Source: Archilochus colubris
Taxonomy: Eukaryota; Chordata; Aves; Apodiformes; Trochilidae
Assembly: GCA_023079485.1 (NCBI GenBank)
Contig: CM041104.1
Location: forward strand, 311,676-375,675
DNA length: 64,000 nt
Direction of reading: 5' to 3'
Under the pieces are notes generated by a model. It was not told where the DNA came from. It did no database searches and worked only from the letters and a program-made list of their open reading frames with translations. How positions within the stretch are numbered: position 1 is the stretch's first letter; each line of letters starts with the position of its first letter. The translations under genes were made by a program, and so were the position numbers. Below are positions 1 to 12,473 of the stretch, piece after piece.

Positions 1-3000
1 AGACTAATGAGATTTCTATTTCCAAGGCTATAGATCAAACAAGTGTGCCTGAAAATTCATTATACATGCCATGTGCACTAAATAATTATTCCTGCCCAAG
101 GAAGTGCTGGAGGAGAGCCTATGAGAAGGTATAGCTCTAAAAAAAAAAAGCTGCTTATCATTCAGAGAGTAAGGTTGATATTAGATGCACCAGTTAAATA
201 GTTGGTGACTAATAAGCCACTTGGCTGGCCAGGGTGCAGGAGGAAAGCCTGGCAGGAATGGTGCCATTTCTGGTTTGCCTTTAACTGGGTTTTGCCTTTA
301 GTTTTGGTCTGAGTCTGGAAGTGCCTCTCCCCACATCCAGTTCTCCCTTGATGTTGCTGGAAACAGCAGAATTTTTGTGTTGCTTCCAGGTGGTGAAAGG
401 GAATCAGCTCCTACCTCCCTCTTATCCAGGGCTTTGATCTTCATCCCTCTTCCTCTCTGCTCTCAGGACTGGGGGAGCAAGAGAAAACTTGAGGGTGCAG
501 CTGGGAGGGAAATGTTGTGTTGAGCCTGGGGTGATGGGATATGGGCAGTGGAGAAGATGTCCTGCCATAAAATGATGAATAAATATGAACATCAATATGA
601 CGACTGTGAGAGAGGCTGTGTATGGATTACTCTGCTTTGGCATCCTGAGCATTTTGTATCTGAGTTATAGGAGCTGGGGTTGCTCTGGCCAAGCAGGGTA
701 TTGAGCTGAGATCTTGTTTCTGAGCTGAGGTGGAGCAGTTCTGTGCCCTGGGTGGAACCAGATGGAGATCTTGGGAGGGGGTGAGCTGGCTCTGACCACA
801 TTTGTATCCTGAAAACAACCTGAGCATGGTGCTCCCCTTGAACCTGGCCTCTGTCCCAAAAACCAGGCTCAATAATTCTGTTTTTTGGCATGGCTGGGTA
901 CAGGAAGGGTTTTTCTTTTATAATCATCCTTAGGTTTGTTCCTAATTAAATTTTTTTTTTTTTGAGGTGTGGGTTAATGAGTGTTTACTGCCTTCAGTGT
1001 ACTTGCAAGCTGTCACATTTTCACAGATCTGTTTGCAAATGGGGCTGTTTTAAGGGGGTTATTCTGTGTGTCTTTGGGAGTGTCCACTCATACTAGTCCT
1101 CTATCCTGTACTTGGTATTTTCCACTTACAGAGCTGGGCAAAGAATTGTTCACTGAGAATATCCATAGAAAAACCTTTTTAGAAAGACAAATTACAAGTG
1201 CATTCTGTCTTTGTGGAGGAAACTGAATGTTTGGAATATGAAAAGAGAATGAAAAAATGAAGAAATTCAAAGAAAAGTCAAAAAGGATCAAAGGCAGGAG
1301 CTATCACATCTCTCTAATGAAAATGCTTTATACACCTGGGAAAAACTTGAAAACAAATCTCCAGTGCAATTTCAGAAGAGTGAGTCTCATTTTGCAGGTA
1401 TGGGGACTCATTTGAAATGACATCACTTAAGATGTCACATCCAGTCTCTTTCCAGTCTCTACCCCCCAGGTGGGGTCTCTGAACAGGCAGGGGGAGGGAT
1501 CCAGTTGCCCCTCAGAGGTTGCTCTGGGGGAGCAGTTCCTGACCCCCATGGGTCACACAAGTGCTCAGCAAGGACTTCAGCTTGGATTTTCTAAGCCTGC
1601 TCTGAACAACTAAACCATTTGCCATACTTTCTATTACTTTAATGAATTATTTAGTCACTGTTCAGCCCCTGATAAGCCAAGCAGTGCTCTTGCTAGGGGC
1701 CACGTGGGAGCAAGTTTTATCCAGGCTGGTGGCTTTGCCTGGAGCAGGGAGGTTCTGCTGGTGCTCCTCATGGGGAGATGACCCTGGGCTTCATGGTCTG
1801 ATGGGAAATCTCCTGCCTGAATGGTGGTGAAGGCAAAGTCACCATGCACCGACCTATCTAGGATGAATCCTCTTGCTGATTAATCTAACATTCAGGGTGC
1901 CATCAATCACATCAACCATGGGTGAGCTGAGGGAGGGAAAGGCTTGGTGTGATGAGCTGCACACTGAGGAAGTGGATAATTGATGGTTTGGCTGGAGAGT
2001 GCTTGCTGGGATGAGGGGCTCCAAACATCCATCCACCCACCCACCCACCAGTGAAACCCATTCAGCAGCTCCTGGTGGATGGCTGTAGGCAGACTTCAGG
2101 TAAATGTTTGCAGCTGGCTTGCTGAGCAAATCATCCTGGGCAGGTTTCCAGCAGAGCATCACACCTCAGAAAGCCACCCTGCAGGACACAGCTGTGAGGG
2201 GGATGCACACAATTACCCTGCATGGGTATGAGCAACAAGCAATGGAGTATCCTACCAGCCAAGGTTCACTGCTGGCCTTTCTCTCCAGTTGCTTCTCCCC
2301 TCTGGTCTCAGCTGCAGAACCAGTTCACTTAGTGCAACATCTGCACTGGCACAGCCAGAACACCCTCACCCGTCCCTCTGGGATGTGAAGTGAGCTGATG
2401 GGATGTGGCTCCACAGGAAAACACCAGAGCTTAATTAATGAATCTCCTGGTGACTGTGAAACCCCCACAGCAATGGGCAGTGGGAATGTGGAGTTTTGAG
2501 ACTGGTGCTGGTTTCACTCTGTAAAGCAGTTTCACACAGCTCCCTCTGAAGGTCCAATAGTGAAAAGCATCTCTGCAGCTTTGTTTGCTGAATTTCAGCA
2601 CTGGAAGCCCCAAACAAACCCCAGAAGTAACAGAGTCCCCAAGCAGGCTGACAAGGAAGAACTTTTCCCCTCCTGCTGGCAGTTATTGGGTCAGGATGAG
2701 AATGCAGAATTTTAGTAGAATTAAATATCTGTTTGAACTTGGCTCCTCGTGTACTTATGGGTGACAAATTAATTTTTAAGATTATTTATTCTGTGACTTT
2801 CAATAATTCGTTGGGATGTGTTCATATGAGTAATTAGAACATATAAAGTAAGAAACAGAGCTCACATAAATTATTCCATGGCATTCATTATTTATTTGAC
2901 CGTTTAGAGCTGTGCAAATTTTACTAAGAAAATATGTACATTAATTAGGATGTACATTATGTTTTCATTAGTCTCACTGTTTCAGCAGTAAGGATGCTGA

Positions 3001-3280
3001 AAAATCTGGGTGTGTGAATGGCTGGAAAGGTTTTGCTTGTGTTTCTTAAATAATTTAGATTTAACAAGGAGCCCTGTGATTGGGACTTGGGAAGAGCCTC
3101 CTGTGGGCAGCCTTTCTGCTGCAGGGGGGAAGATGTTTCATCAAAAGCTGCTGGGATTCCTCAGCCAAAATCAGAGAGAAATGTTTACCTGTGGTGTACA
3201 ATCACTGATGTGTCAAGGAACAAGAGAAAATCCACTACTTAAACCCTTCTGCTTCAATTTCTGATAGTGGAGGAGACTGC
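1..3280. other. Intergenic or intronic DNA, no gene recognised
   Basis: I see no conserved exon, RNA gene or full transposon here. All open frames are short and have no recognisable domain. Local simple sequence includes a poly-T run near 950-963 and a CCAC-type run near 2029-2049. The part from about 2770 to 2990 is AT-rich. Confidence 0.6.
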
Positions 3281-3360
3281 AGAACCCCAGACTGGTTTTG
3301 GTTGGAAGGGACTTTAAAGATCCCCCAGTCCCAGCCCTTTGCTGTGGGCAGGGGCAGCTC
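3281..3360 (-). mobile_element. CR1 LINE 3'-end fragment
   Basis: The stretch with GGTTTTGGTTGGAAGGGAC followed by CTTTAAAGAT is the reverse complement of the CR1 3' end. The copy is degraded: the terminal octamer repeats are mutated and similarity fades after about 3360. Confidence 0.7.
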
Positions 3361-6257
3361 AGGGGCTCCATTGCCTTTGGCTTGGCTAATGGATGCCTGG
3401 TGGCCAAGTCCCCTGAGAGAAGAGTCCAGGGGGTATCACCAGCTCTTCCTGCCACCCCCCAGCCCTCCCTGACACTGCTTAAGGTCACTCTGGTTCCATT
3501 AGTGTGGCTTTGAGAACAGGCAGGAGCATCAGTGCTGATGCAGAGCTCAAACAATGAGGAATTGTTGGAATAAATAAATTCCAAGTGGATTAAGTGAAAA
3601 CCCAAAAAAACCAACAAAACCAAGCCCACCACAAATCCTTTTGTAATTTGGAAGGGAAGAGAAACATTTTTAATCAGTGCCATAGAACTGAGGCACCAGG
3701 GAATTTCCACATGAGGGAACCCCATGGCTGAGATCCACCTCTGTAATTTAATGGCTCAGCTCACACATGAGAGCTGTTATTTGGGGTTTAATTATTAAGC
3801 ACAAATTGAATTTCAGCTTTTGGAGCAAATCTTCCTTTGCAGATTCCAGCTGAGGACTTCCTCACTGGGGAATGCTAAAGAGGATTTTGGGATCTCCACT
3901 TAGAATAACAGCTGTTGTTATGGTGTGTGTCCCATGGGAGCCTCATGGCTAGGAGGATATTCAGAAAGCACTGTGTTTCTGGCAGAGATAATGAACTATT
4001 TCTGAGGCATAATTCATCCCAGGAGTCCCAGGTATATATTTCTCTGGTCCCAGAACTCGTGGTGAAGGATGGTTATTTACCTTCTCATGGTTATTGCTGG
4101 TCAAGAGGTTGAAGTTCCTTATCAGTGAGTAGCTGGTTGTGGGCTGGAAAGAAAGAAATGTTCCACTTGTTGGTTGTGATTATTCTCCTTCCCCCAGCAG
4201 GAGCTCAGCCTGGATGTGACCTCAGGGCAATGGAGATGCTGAGATGCTGCTGTGTGGAGGAGGATCAGGCAGTGGGGGTTCCCAGGTGGATGGAGAAAGG
4301 CTTGTGAGAACAAAGACCCTGCCAAAACTCACTTTCTCTTTCCAGCAGAATGCAGCCCCACGTAACACACCTGTGGTGCTTTCATAGTTCTTGAATTTAC
4401 AGCCACAAAACACCTGGAGGCATTTTGGGTCTGGCTCTGCCTGTGCTCGATTGAGTGAAGCAGATGAAGGGAGATGAGAGGGTTTGGGAGCAGAAGCAGC
4501 CAACCCTCTGCTTCCTGGGAGGGCTGGGGTGTGGAGCTCGTCACAGGGAATTTCCTGATCTCCTCCTGCCTCTGATGGAGGCTGACCAAGAGCCATGGGG
4601 TCAGGACCTTTCCCTGCACTGCCTGGGGCTGGGAACTCCATGGGCTCCCTCCTACAGAGAGGCAAAACCCAGAACTCTCAGAGCCTTCCCCAGGTGCCTG
4701 TACTGGGGGTTTGGGGACCTGACCTCCCAACAAAGACCAAGGAAGGGCTGCAGTCTGGGGATTTGGAAACAAAAGTCTTTAGAGCTCAGCTGCTGTGATG
4801 GATAAAATAAATTGGTTTGGATGGACACACACAAGATCCATTCATCCCACTGCAGTGGGACTCTGGGGAGATTCCTGTTTGATTCAGCCTTCTGTTCTTC
4901 TGCAGGTGTTTGATGGAGCCAAGGGGCAGAAGAATAAAGCTGCCAAGAAGGGGCTTTCCTCTTCCTCCTTGTCCTCTTCATCATCTAACATGGAGGGTCT
5001 TTATTCAAGGCTCTCTTTGCCTGCTTTTGCAGCCAGCTGGTGGCTGGGTGTTACAAGTGCCTCACGGGTGTAGTTCTGAAGATCTTGGTGTGTCTCACTT
5101 TGAAGTCTGCATCTCAGCTTCTGTGTTAGACCATTCTCTGCTTCTCTTCCACATTAGCAATGCTGATACTGTGTCACTGGAGATGCATCCCAGAGGAGTC
5201 AGGTTCCTCATGGCAGATGGGGGAGGAGGGTGGGAACTGAGTGCTCCTTGCTGCTGTCCTCAGAGCAAAAGTCTGGACACTGTTATTCTGTGTATTCTGA
5301 AGTTCATGTCCAGAGTTGAGGCTGGTTTTGAAAAAATGTGTATTTAGTTCTAGGAGCATTTATTTTTCAGAGCAGAGGGGCTCTCTTGAGTATCGGGCTT
5401 GAGAAATAATAGTGCCTTGTCCATTGAGAATGTTCTAGGAGCTATTGCATGGTTGCAGAGAGGGCCATGGTTATGCTCAGGAGCTTGTCATGGGGAAGGG
5501 TGCTGCTCAGTCTTTCTCTTTGCTTTTCACTGGGGCTGGCATGAAAATGGATTATTCACAGCCATCTCTCTGTCTTGCTGTCCCATTTGTCAGGCTGCTG
5601 CAGTCACATTCCCTGCTTGATGTTTTCATAAACTGCACTCCTTTCTCTTGGTTTCTGGAGATTAATTGTAATGACAAGTGGAAATATTCTGAACTAAAGC
5701 TGTTCTGAGAGCTCTCTGCAAAGTCCACTCTGAGAGCTCTCTGCAGATTTAACAATTCAGAGTGAGGTGTGAAAGCTCAAGATCCACATCAGTGCAGCTC
5801 TAGCACCCTGCCCCTTATCTCTGCAGTTGCTTTGGCAGGGCTTGTGTTTCCCTCTAAGGGGCAAATAACTTAAATAACTCCCATTTGGCTCAGGAAATGA
5901 AAGGTAAACAGAGTCCTCCTTGTTGGGGGCTCCATAGACATGAAGAAACCGAAGCTGGGCACTGGTGGAGCAGAGAGGAGGCCAAATCCAGAACGGTTGG
6001 AGGTAACACTTTGCAGTGACTTCCCCCAAATTCTTGTTTTCCTTTTAAAAGTAATTCCGGTACAAAGGCTGTTCTTGTGTCTGGAATTGAGCCTTTCTTG
6101 TTCTGAACCTGTCTCCCCACTGGGGACATTCCCACTCTGCAGGCAACCCCTTTGCCACCAGGACTGTCCTCCTGGCACCTGCTGGATGCTGCACAGCCCC
6201 TTGGGCTGGGATTCTGCTGTTCAGTCACCACCCAAAAGCAGCTCAGGCTGGCAGGGA
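3361..6257. other. No gene recognised
   Basis: Only short frames without domain signatures are present. A Ser/Lys-rich frame at about 4900-5073 follows a plausible splice acceptor (TTCTGCAG near 4900). It matches no family I know and has no partner exon, so it is not called. Confidence 0.55.
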
Positions 6258-6388
6258 GGTCCTGGTTCCCAGGGCAGCAATGGTTCTGGTTCCCAGGGTA
6301 GGAATGGTTCTGGTTCCCAGGGCAGCAATGGTTCTGGTTCCCAGGGCAGCAGTGGTTCTGGTTCCCAGGGCAGCAGTGGTTCTGGTTC
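6258..6388. repeat. 24-bp minisatellite, about 5.4 copies
   Basis: Five tandem copies plus a partial sixth of a 24-base unit beginning GGTTCTGGTTCCCAGGG. Units differ by only one to three bases (GCAGCAAT, GTAGGAAT, GCAGCAGT variants), so the array is fairly homogeneous. Because the unit is a multiple of three, one + frame reads as a Gly-Ser-Gln repeat. That frame has no supporting gene context. Confidence 0.93.
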
Positions 6389-7494
6389 AGCTCAGCCTGG
6401 CTTGCAGTGAGCAGGAGGAGAAGCAAACGTTCTCTCAGGATCCCTTTTCCTGCAGGAGGGGGGGGTGGGAAGCTCCTTCTGCTGAGCTGCCCTCAGCCTG
6501 GCGCCAGAGACACCTCCAGGGAGTGGGGGGGATTTCTCTGTTCTCTCTCTCCAGGAAAAAGCAAAGGTATCTGCTGAGGTGAAAAGAAAGAGGGAGAGGT
6601 TAGGTTTGAACCCAGGCACTGGTGTGCCTCCCAGTAAATATTACCTGAGCATCAAAAAAAAACCAAACCAACCCAAACAAAACCTCTGACAAATCATTAG
6701 GCTTAATTTATATCTGGAGTGGAACTGGGGAGCAGGCACTATGGAATTATCATTATTTCTTTTAATCATTTCCTCTGGTAACAGAACTGGGAGGAAAAGG
6801 CTCTGGAGAAACTCTTATTATGTTTTCCCTCCCTGTGTCTGTTTTTTTCTTCTAATTCCCTCCACTGTTCCCAGCTCTGTCAAGATTGTGACAAACTTAA
6901 TTACCAGCAAACAGTAGGAAATCCAGATGATATATTACTTTTTTGTTTTCCTTTCAACTTCATAAAAGCTTGATAGTCTTTAATCTAGAGTGAATAAAGA
7001 CAGGAGCCAGATGGTGCTGGTGTCCAGTATCTGCCCTTATCTCCTGGAGATCTGCAGTGTCACAGAGCCAAAGATGGGGACAACAAAACCTCCCTGGGCT
7101 CAGTGTTTCAGGGCTGGAGTCCCAGAGAACAGCATTGGATGTGGCCAGGGCCAGATTTGCAGAATATCCACACTCCCATTTGGGGGGGGTTGGTTTATTG
7201 TTTGCCAACCTTTTTTAAAAAATCTGGACTAATTGAACTGATTGCAGGAGTGCTCACAGGAGGAGCCCCAGGGCTCTTACCCCGAGCTCCTGGCATGGGA
7301 CTGGGACATCTGTGGCTCCTGAATCAGCAAAGCCTGATGCTTGGTTGCCTCTAAAACAGAAGCTGGGTGAAACGTTTTCATGAACAGGGTGTTCACCCCA
7401 CAATTGTTTCTGGGGTTGTGAAACAACATAGAGTGAGGTTCAGTGAAAATGCTCTGAATGAGAAAAAGCAATTTTCTTTGAATTATCTTAAAAT
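6389..7494. other. No gene recognised
   Basis: Unique-looking noncoding sequence. It includes a short A-rich and CAAA-rich stretch near 6653-6685, followed by AT-rich sequence. No conserved exon or repeat family is visible. Confidence 0.55.
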
Positions 7495-7781
7495 AAGGGG
7501 GAGGGACTTGGGACAAGGGCCTGGAGGGAGGGGATAAAGGGGAAGAGTCTCAAGCTGAAAGAGGGGAGATGAGATATTAGGAAGCAATTCTTTGTTGTGA
7601 GGGTGCTGAGCCCCTGTCCCAGGGTGCCCAGAGAAGCTGTGGCTGCCCCATCCCTGGCAGTGTTCCAGCCCAGGTTGGATGGGGCTTGGAGCACCCTGGG
7701 CTGTGGGAGGTGTCCCTGAGCATGGCAAGGGTGGCACTGGGGGAGCTTTAAGGTCCCTCCCGACCCAAACCATTCTCTGAC
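7495..7781 (+). mobile_element. CR1 LINE, 5'-truncated copy
   Basis: The sequence runs from GGGAGGGACTTGGGACAAGG through the block around GGGTGCTGAGCCCCTGTCCC to the CR1 3' end at TCCCGACCCAAACCATTCT. The minus-strand open frames over it are by-products. It is closely similar to the copies at 10.4-10.9, 12.0-12.5, 14.8 and 32.7 kb, so all five probably belong to one subfamily. Confidence 0.92.
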
Positions 7782-8896
7782 TGGGGAGATGGTGATTGCT
7801 AAAGGACATCAGGGATTTGATCTTAACTTGATTTGAGCTTAACTATGGGAGGTTTGCGGTGTGCAGGGGAAATGCTTATAACAATATCATTCCTTCTGTG
7901 CTTATTTAGCTCTATGTAGGAGAGAGGACATGGGATGTGTGGCTTCATGGGTGTTCAGCTGTGCAGCTGCACGAGTTGGTTCAGCTCTTGCAGTCAGATG
8001 GATCCTTCCTTCCATCCCTGGGGAGAATGAGAAGGTCACAGGAGGAGGTGGTGGGAACATCATCTTTGGAGCTGTCATGTGCAAACATTTGTTCTTGCAT
8101 TTAGACTTGACCTCAGGCCAGGCTCAGCAAGGTACCAGTTCTGAGAGAGAAAGAGACCACTTGCAGGTTGCATCCTTCAGCAGAATTCCCAAGAGTTCCA
8201 TGTTCCTGTCATTTCCTCCTGTGTTCTGTCCCCAGCAGCTGAGTTATAAGTTTCTTAGAACAGGCTCATAAATGAGAAAATGGCTCTAGGCTGTGCCCAA
8301 TAAATAACAAGCATTAGCTAGTGGTGATTCTTGGAAACTTGGAGGAAAGTCTTTCTGATGTTCCTGCTCTTTGGGGAGCAATTTCTCTGTGGCCAGCTTG
8401 GGTATTTTTATTTTGTTTTATTTTTTTTTACACAGAATGCATTCCTTTTAAAAGGTTGTATTGCTACTGCCTTGTTCCTGTTGGGCCCATGGGGGTTGTC
8501 CCCTTACAACAGACAGACATGGCATTCCCTGAACTGAGCAGCTCTCCAGCCTGGGTGGGAGTCTGAGGGGTGGAGGGGAGGGGAGGCTTTGTAATTCCTT
8601 AGGAAGGAAAGCTCAAGATTTTGGGGGGCATGGGTGTGAAAAACTGAGAGAGTGAGAGAGAAGCTGCATGACTTTCCTGGATGTAATTCTTGTAATGAGG
8701 GCAGATTTGGTTTTTGGTTTTTTTTTTTTCCTTTTTTTTTTTTTTCTCTGCCACTCCAGAGTCAGCATATCCAAATTATCCTGAATTTGTCTCCTCCCAA
8801 GGCATTTCCCAAACTGTTGCTTTCACTGTCACCTGAGAAAAGGAGTAAAGAGGTCACGCCTGCAACCATCCTTTAGAGAGGAACAGACAAGATAAA
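7782..8896. other. No gene recognised; poly-T tracts
   Basis: No conserved coding signal. Poly-T runs lie near 8410-8430 and 8711-8746. They could be reversed poly-A tails of old retrocopies, but no flanking body or target-site duplication is recognisable. Confidence 0.5.
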
Positions 8897-9421
8897 TGAC
8901 CAGAATTGACCAAACAGAGGATTCCATCCCATACACATCATACCTGGTATAAATTTGAGGGATCACAAGAGTCAAACCCCTTCACCTTCACCCTTTGCTC
9001 TTCCCTTCACCCTTCTTCCCCTGTCCCTCTTTGCTTCAGCATCCTGGGAGGATTCCATCCCTTCCTCTGCCTGTGCTCCTGATCCATTCCAGCCTGGATC
9101 TCTGTGTTCTGCCTCCAGCTGCTGCTGACCCCAGGACTCCAACCTGGGCTGTCCCAGGGCTGCCCTGCAGCCTCGGTGCTGATATGAGAGTTATTGGGGG
9201 AGAGGGGGGAGGAACCTGGGATCGATTTTCCTGTATATTTGTATAGATTTAGTAATTTTTCCTATTTATCATTCCTGTTTCATTAAACTGTGTAGTTTAG
9301 TTTCCAATCCATCAGTCTCTCTCTCTCATTCTCTCTTCTTTCTTTATCAGGTAGGGGAGGGGGATTAATAGACAGCATCTGGCATTCAGTTTAACTGCCA
9401 GCCCAGTGTTAAACCCTGACA
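8897..9421 (+). mobile_element. ERVL-like LTR fragment (solo LTR)
   Basis: The order of landmarks fits the avian ERVL-type LTRs. A TATA-like GGTATAAATTTG lies near 8948. A C/T-rich transcribed part follows. Then come GTATATTTGTATAGATTTAG near 9233 and CATTAAACTGTG near 9281. A CTCTCTCTCATTCTCTCTTC tract near 9315 leads to a terminal TTAAACCCTGACA ending near 9421. No gag, pol or env sequence lies next to it, so it is either a solo LTR or a fragment missing part of its 5' end. Family assignment is from memory of bird LTR architecture. Confidence 0.65.
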
Positions 9422-10359
9422 CACCTCCCTCCACACCTCTTGTGTCTCATTGGGTAGTTGTGATGCTGTCCCCAGCTTGGCTGGGATGTTGCAAGGCCCC
9501 TACCATGAACTGTTGTGTTAAACCTGACTCCTTTTGTCAGCAATATCTGATGGTTTCCTTACATCCTTCTGCTCCCCCTGCCCAGGCTGGGATGTTCTGC
9601 AGCAGTCTCCCTTCTCCCTTTGGGGTCTGGATGAGCACTGCACACCATGGCCCCCACTCCCCATTATGCTCAGCACCCTCAATACAGATGTCATGAATTA
9701 GATAGTATAGCAGAAGTGGTTTCTGAGGGCCCCTCCAGCAATCCTCAGCTGATCTCTTCACCTCAGCCCCACTGGGGCTGCAGAGAGAAGTCAAGAACAG
9801 GGAAAGAAAAAAATAAAGGAACTGGAGAAACAGAGCATGACAAGTGCAGCATCAGCTGAGCACAATTTATTCCAGCATTCTTCAGTAGCTGGATAAGTTT
9901 TTCTAAGATGTTAAGGAATTTTTCCCATCACTGTCCCATGATGATTTAACATGCTTGGATTTTCACCCTATAGTGTGACAAGACTTGTGGAAGCTCCCAT
10001 TGCTACCCAACCCTCAACACACCACACCTCACCTTCCACTGATGGAAGTGTCTCCATTCCTTCTCCTGAAGGAGAGGACCAACCTTTCTAGATGCAGCTT
10101 TGGGAAGGTTCCCATTCCACAGATTTCTGCTCATGTGATGCACATGTCATCTATTACAGCCACACAGTAGAGGTGGAGAGAGGCTGGAATCAGCCAGGTC
10201 TGCAGGGACAGAAGGGAGGGAATGTGGCAGCAGCACACACATGGGCAAGGTCCCTTAGGAGGACTTCCTGCCCCTGGAAGAGCAGCACCTCCAGCCTGGC
10301 ACTCATCTCAGGAGGGGGGAGGCATTGAGGTGTCAGATGGAGATTGAGGTTACACATTC
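9422..10359. other. No gene recognised
   Basis: No conserved exon, RNA gene or clear transposon is visible. An A-rich stretch near 9800 is the only compositional feature. Confidence 0.5.
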
Positions 10360-10864
10360 AGAATAAATCCTTTACTGGGAGAGTGGTGAGACCCTGGCCT
10401 AGGTTGTCCAGAGAAGCTGTGGCTGCCCCATCCACAAAGGGCCCTGAAGATGATGAGGGCTGGAGCAGCTCTGGAGCCAGGCTGAGAGTTGGGGGTGTTC
10501 AGCCTGGAGAAGAGAAGGGAGCAATGGGGGGACCTTAGAGCACCTTCCAGTGCCTGAAGGGGCTCCAGGAAAGCTGGGGAGGGACTTGGGACAAGGGCCT
10601 GGAGGGATGGGATGAGGGGGATGGTTTCAAACTGAAAAAGGGAAGATTTAGGGAAGCAATTCTTTGTTGTGAGGGTGCTGAGCCCCTGTCCCAGGGTGCC
10701 CAGAGAAGCTGTGGCTGCCCCATCCCTGGCAGTGTTCCAGCCCAGGTTGGATGGGGCTTGGAGCACCCTGGGCTGTGGGAGGTGTCCCTGAGCATGGCAG
10801 GGGTGGCACTGGGGGAGCTTGAAGGTCCTTCCCAACCCAAAACTTTCTATGATCCTATGATCTA
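10360..10864 (+). mobile_element. Two abutting CR1 fragments, same strand
   Basis: Positions about 10360-10433 match a CR1 segment (ending CAGAGAAGCTGTGGCTGCCC) that recurs at 10703-10722 in the second fragment. The second fragment, about 10437-10864, runs through to a 3' end with TTTCTATGATCCTATGAT. The repeated internal segment in the same order means either two insertions or one insertion into another. The second copy is nearly identical over several hundred bases to the one at 12.0-12.5 kb. Confidence 0.88.
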
Positions 10865-11965
10865 CTGATCCACTTCAAGAAGTAACTGATAGCTGTTTGC
10901 CTGCCAGCCTGGTTGGATCCACAGCTGGGTGCTGTTGTCCTTTGGAAGTCACTTCTGTTTGTCAGATGCATTCTTCTTCCATTTCAAGAAACCTGTAGGA
11001 TGTACAAGGAGCTGCTCTCCCCCTTTCAGTACTCTTTGCTTCTGTCTCTTATTAGGCTGTCAAACCAGCACCAAGCCTCTAATATTTCTTCTGCTTTTCT
11101 TCTATGTCAACAGCAAGAGAAGGAAGTACATCAATTGGAAATTAAAGAAATTTAGTTATAAATCTTGTCGGAAAGCACCAACAGGAAAGATCACAGAGAG
11201 CAGAGAACAAAGGCTCCAGAAATAAAATTGTCTGACAAACATTAGGATTGATATTAAAAGGGGAGAAAAGAAGCACAAAAGCCTCAAAAAGACCTGAGAA
11301 GCTGTACAAAAAGCAAAGCCTGACTTCAGAAATGAAAACCGCAAGAAACGTAACAAATTGTTTCAGGTCTGATCCATTCAAAAGGAAATTTGATTTAAAA
11401 AAAAAAGAAAAAGGCAAGCAAGCAGCAGCTATGGAGACACTTCTTATAAAAGGACTTGCAGTGAAAGATTTGAAAATTGTATCCCCCAGAGTGCTTTAAA
11501 GACTGGCAAAAGAAAGGGATACATATTAAAATACACTAATGCTGCAACATCTGATGCTAAGTGTTCTGTCAGATGGGAAGTATTTTGACAGGTGTATTCA
11601 GATTTACCTCCAATCTCCGTGACCCCATCCCAAGAGAAGAAAAGCAAAGACTCATTTTCAAATATCTGTAACAACTGCTGAGGAAGAAAGTGGAAGCAAA
11701 GAGCTCACCATGAGCTCCATGGCTGGAAAGAGATCTTATTTCTATGCTATTTTTACAAGAGGCAAAGTAGGACAGGAGGATGCCACTGCTGAGGATAACA
11801 ATGCAAACAAAGGCTCCCTGGGAGCAGACAGGGGAATCAGACAGCAGCGACTTAGGGACTGAGCCACAGCATCTTCCCCTGGGATGGCGACATTGCTGGA
11901 AAATCTGCCACAAAACCCCCAGCAATCCCATGGAAGAGGAGCTCCTGGCCATGGCTCACCATATT
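10865..11965. other. No gene recognised; A-rich segment
   Basis: A purine/A-rich stretch at about 11110-11520 gives Lys-rich frames on the + strand. None has a recognisable domain or convincing exon boundaries. No function is assigned. Confidence 0.5.
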
Positions 11966-12473
11966 CTGGCAGTGCTGGGTCCAGTTCTGGGGTCCCCAGC
12001 AGCAGAAGGACACGGAGCTGTTGGAGTGAGTCCAGAGGAGGCCCTGGAGCTGCTGGGAGGGCTGGAGCAGCTCTGGAGCCAGGCTGAGAGTTGGGGGTGT
12101 TCAGCCTGGAGAAGAGAAGGGAGCAATGGGGAGACCTTAGAGCACCTTCCAGTGCCTGAAGGGGCTCCAGGAAAGCTGGGGAGGGACTTGGGACAAGGGC
12201 CTGGAGGGATGGGATGAGGGGGATGGTTTCAAACTGAAAAAGGGAAGATTGAGATGAGATACTAGGGAGAAATCCTTTCCTGTGAGGGTGCTGAGCCCCT
12301 GTCCCAGGGTGCCCAGAGAAGCTGTGGCTGCCCCATCCCTGGCAGTGTTCCAGCCCAGGTTGGATGGGGCTTGGAGCACCCTGGGCTGTGGGAGGTGTCC
12401 CTGAGCATGGCAGGGGTGGCACTGGGGGAGCTTTAAGGTCCCTCCAACCCAAACCAGTCTGGGATTGTGTGAC
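11966..12473 (+). mobile_element. CR1 LINE, 5'-truncated copy
   Basis: Starts near TCTGGCAGTGCTGGGTCCAG and continues to the 3' end (CCCAACCCAAACCAGTCTGG region is slightly mutated). It extends further 5' than the copies at 7.5 and 10.4 kb. From about 12062 onward it is nearly identical to the 10.4 kb copy. Confidence 0.92.

Noticed and set aside
4895..5073. Possible exon with Lys- and Ser-rich sequence after a TTCTGCAG acceptor
   Set aside because: No recognisable family, no matching neighbouring exon, and low-complexity Ser codons explain the appearance.
5940..6410. 156-codon frame with Gly-Ser-Gln repeats
   Set aside because: The repeats come from a noncoding-looking minisatellite. The rest has no domain, and the opposite strand is also open over the array.
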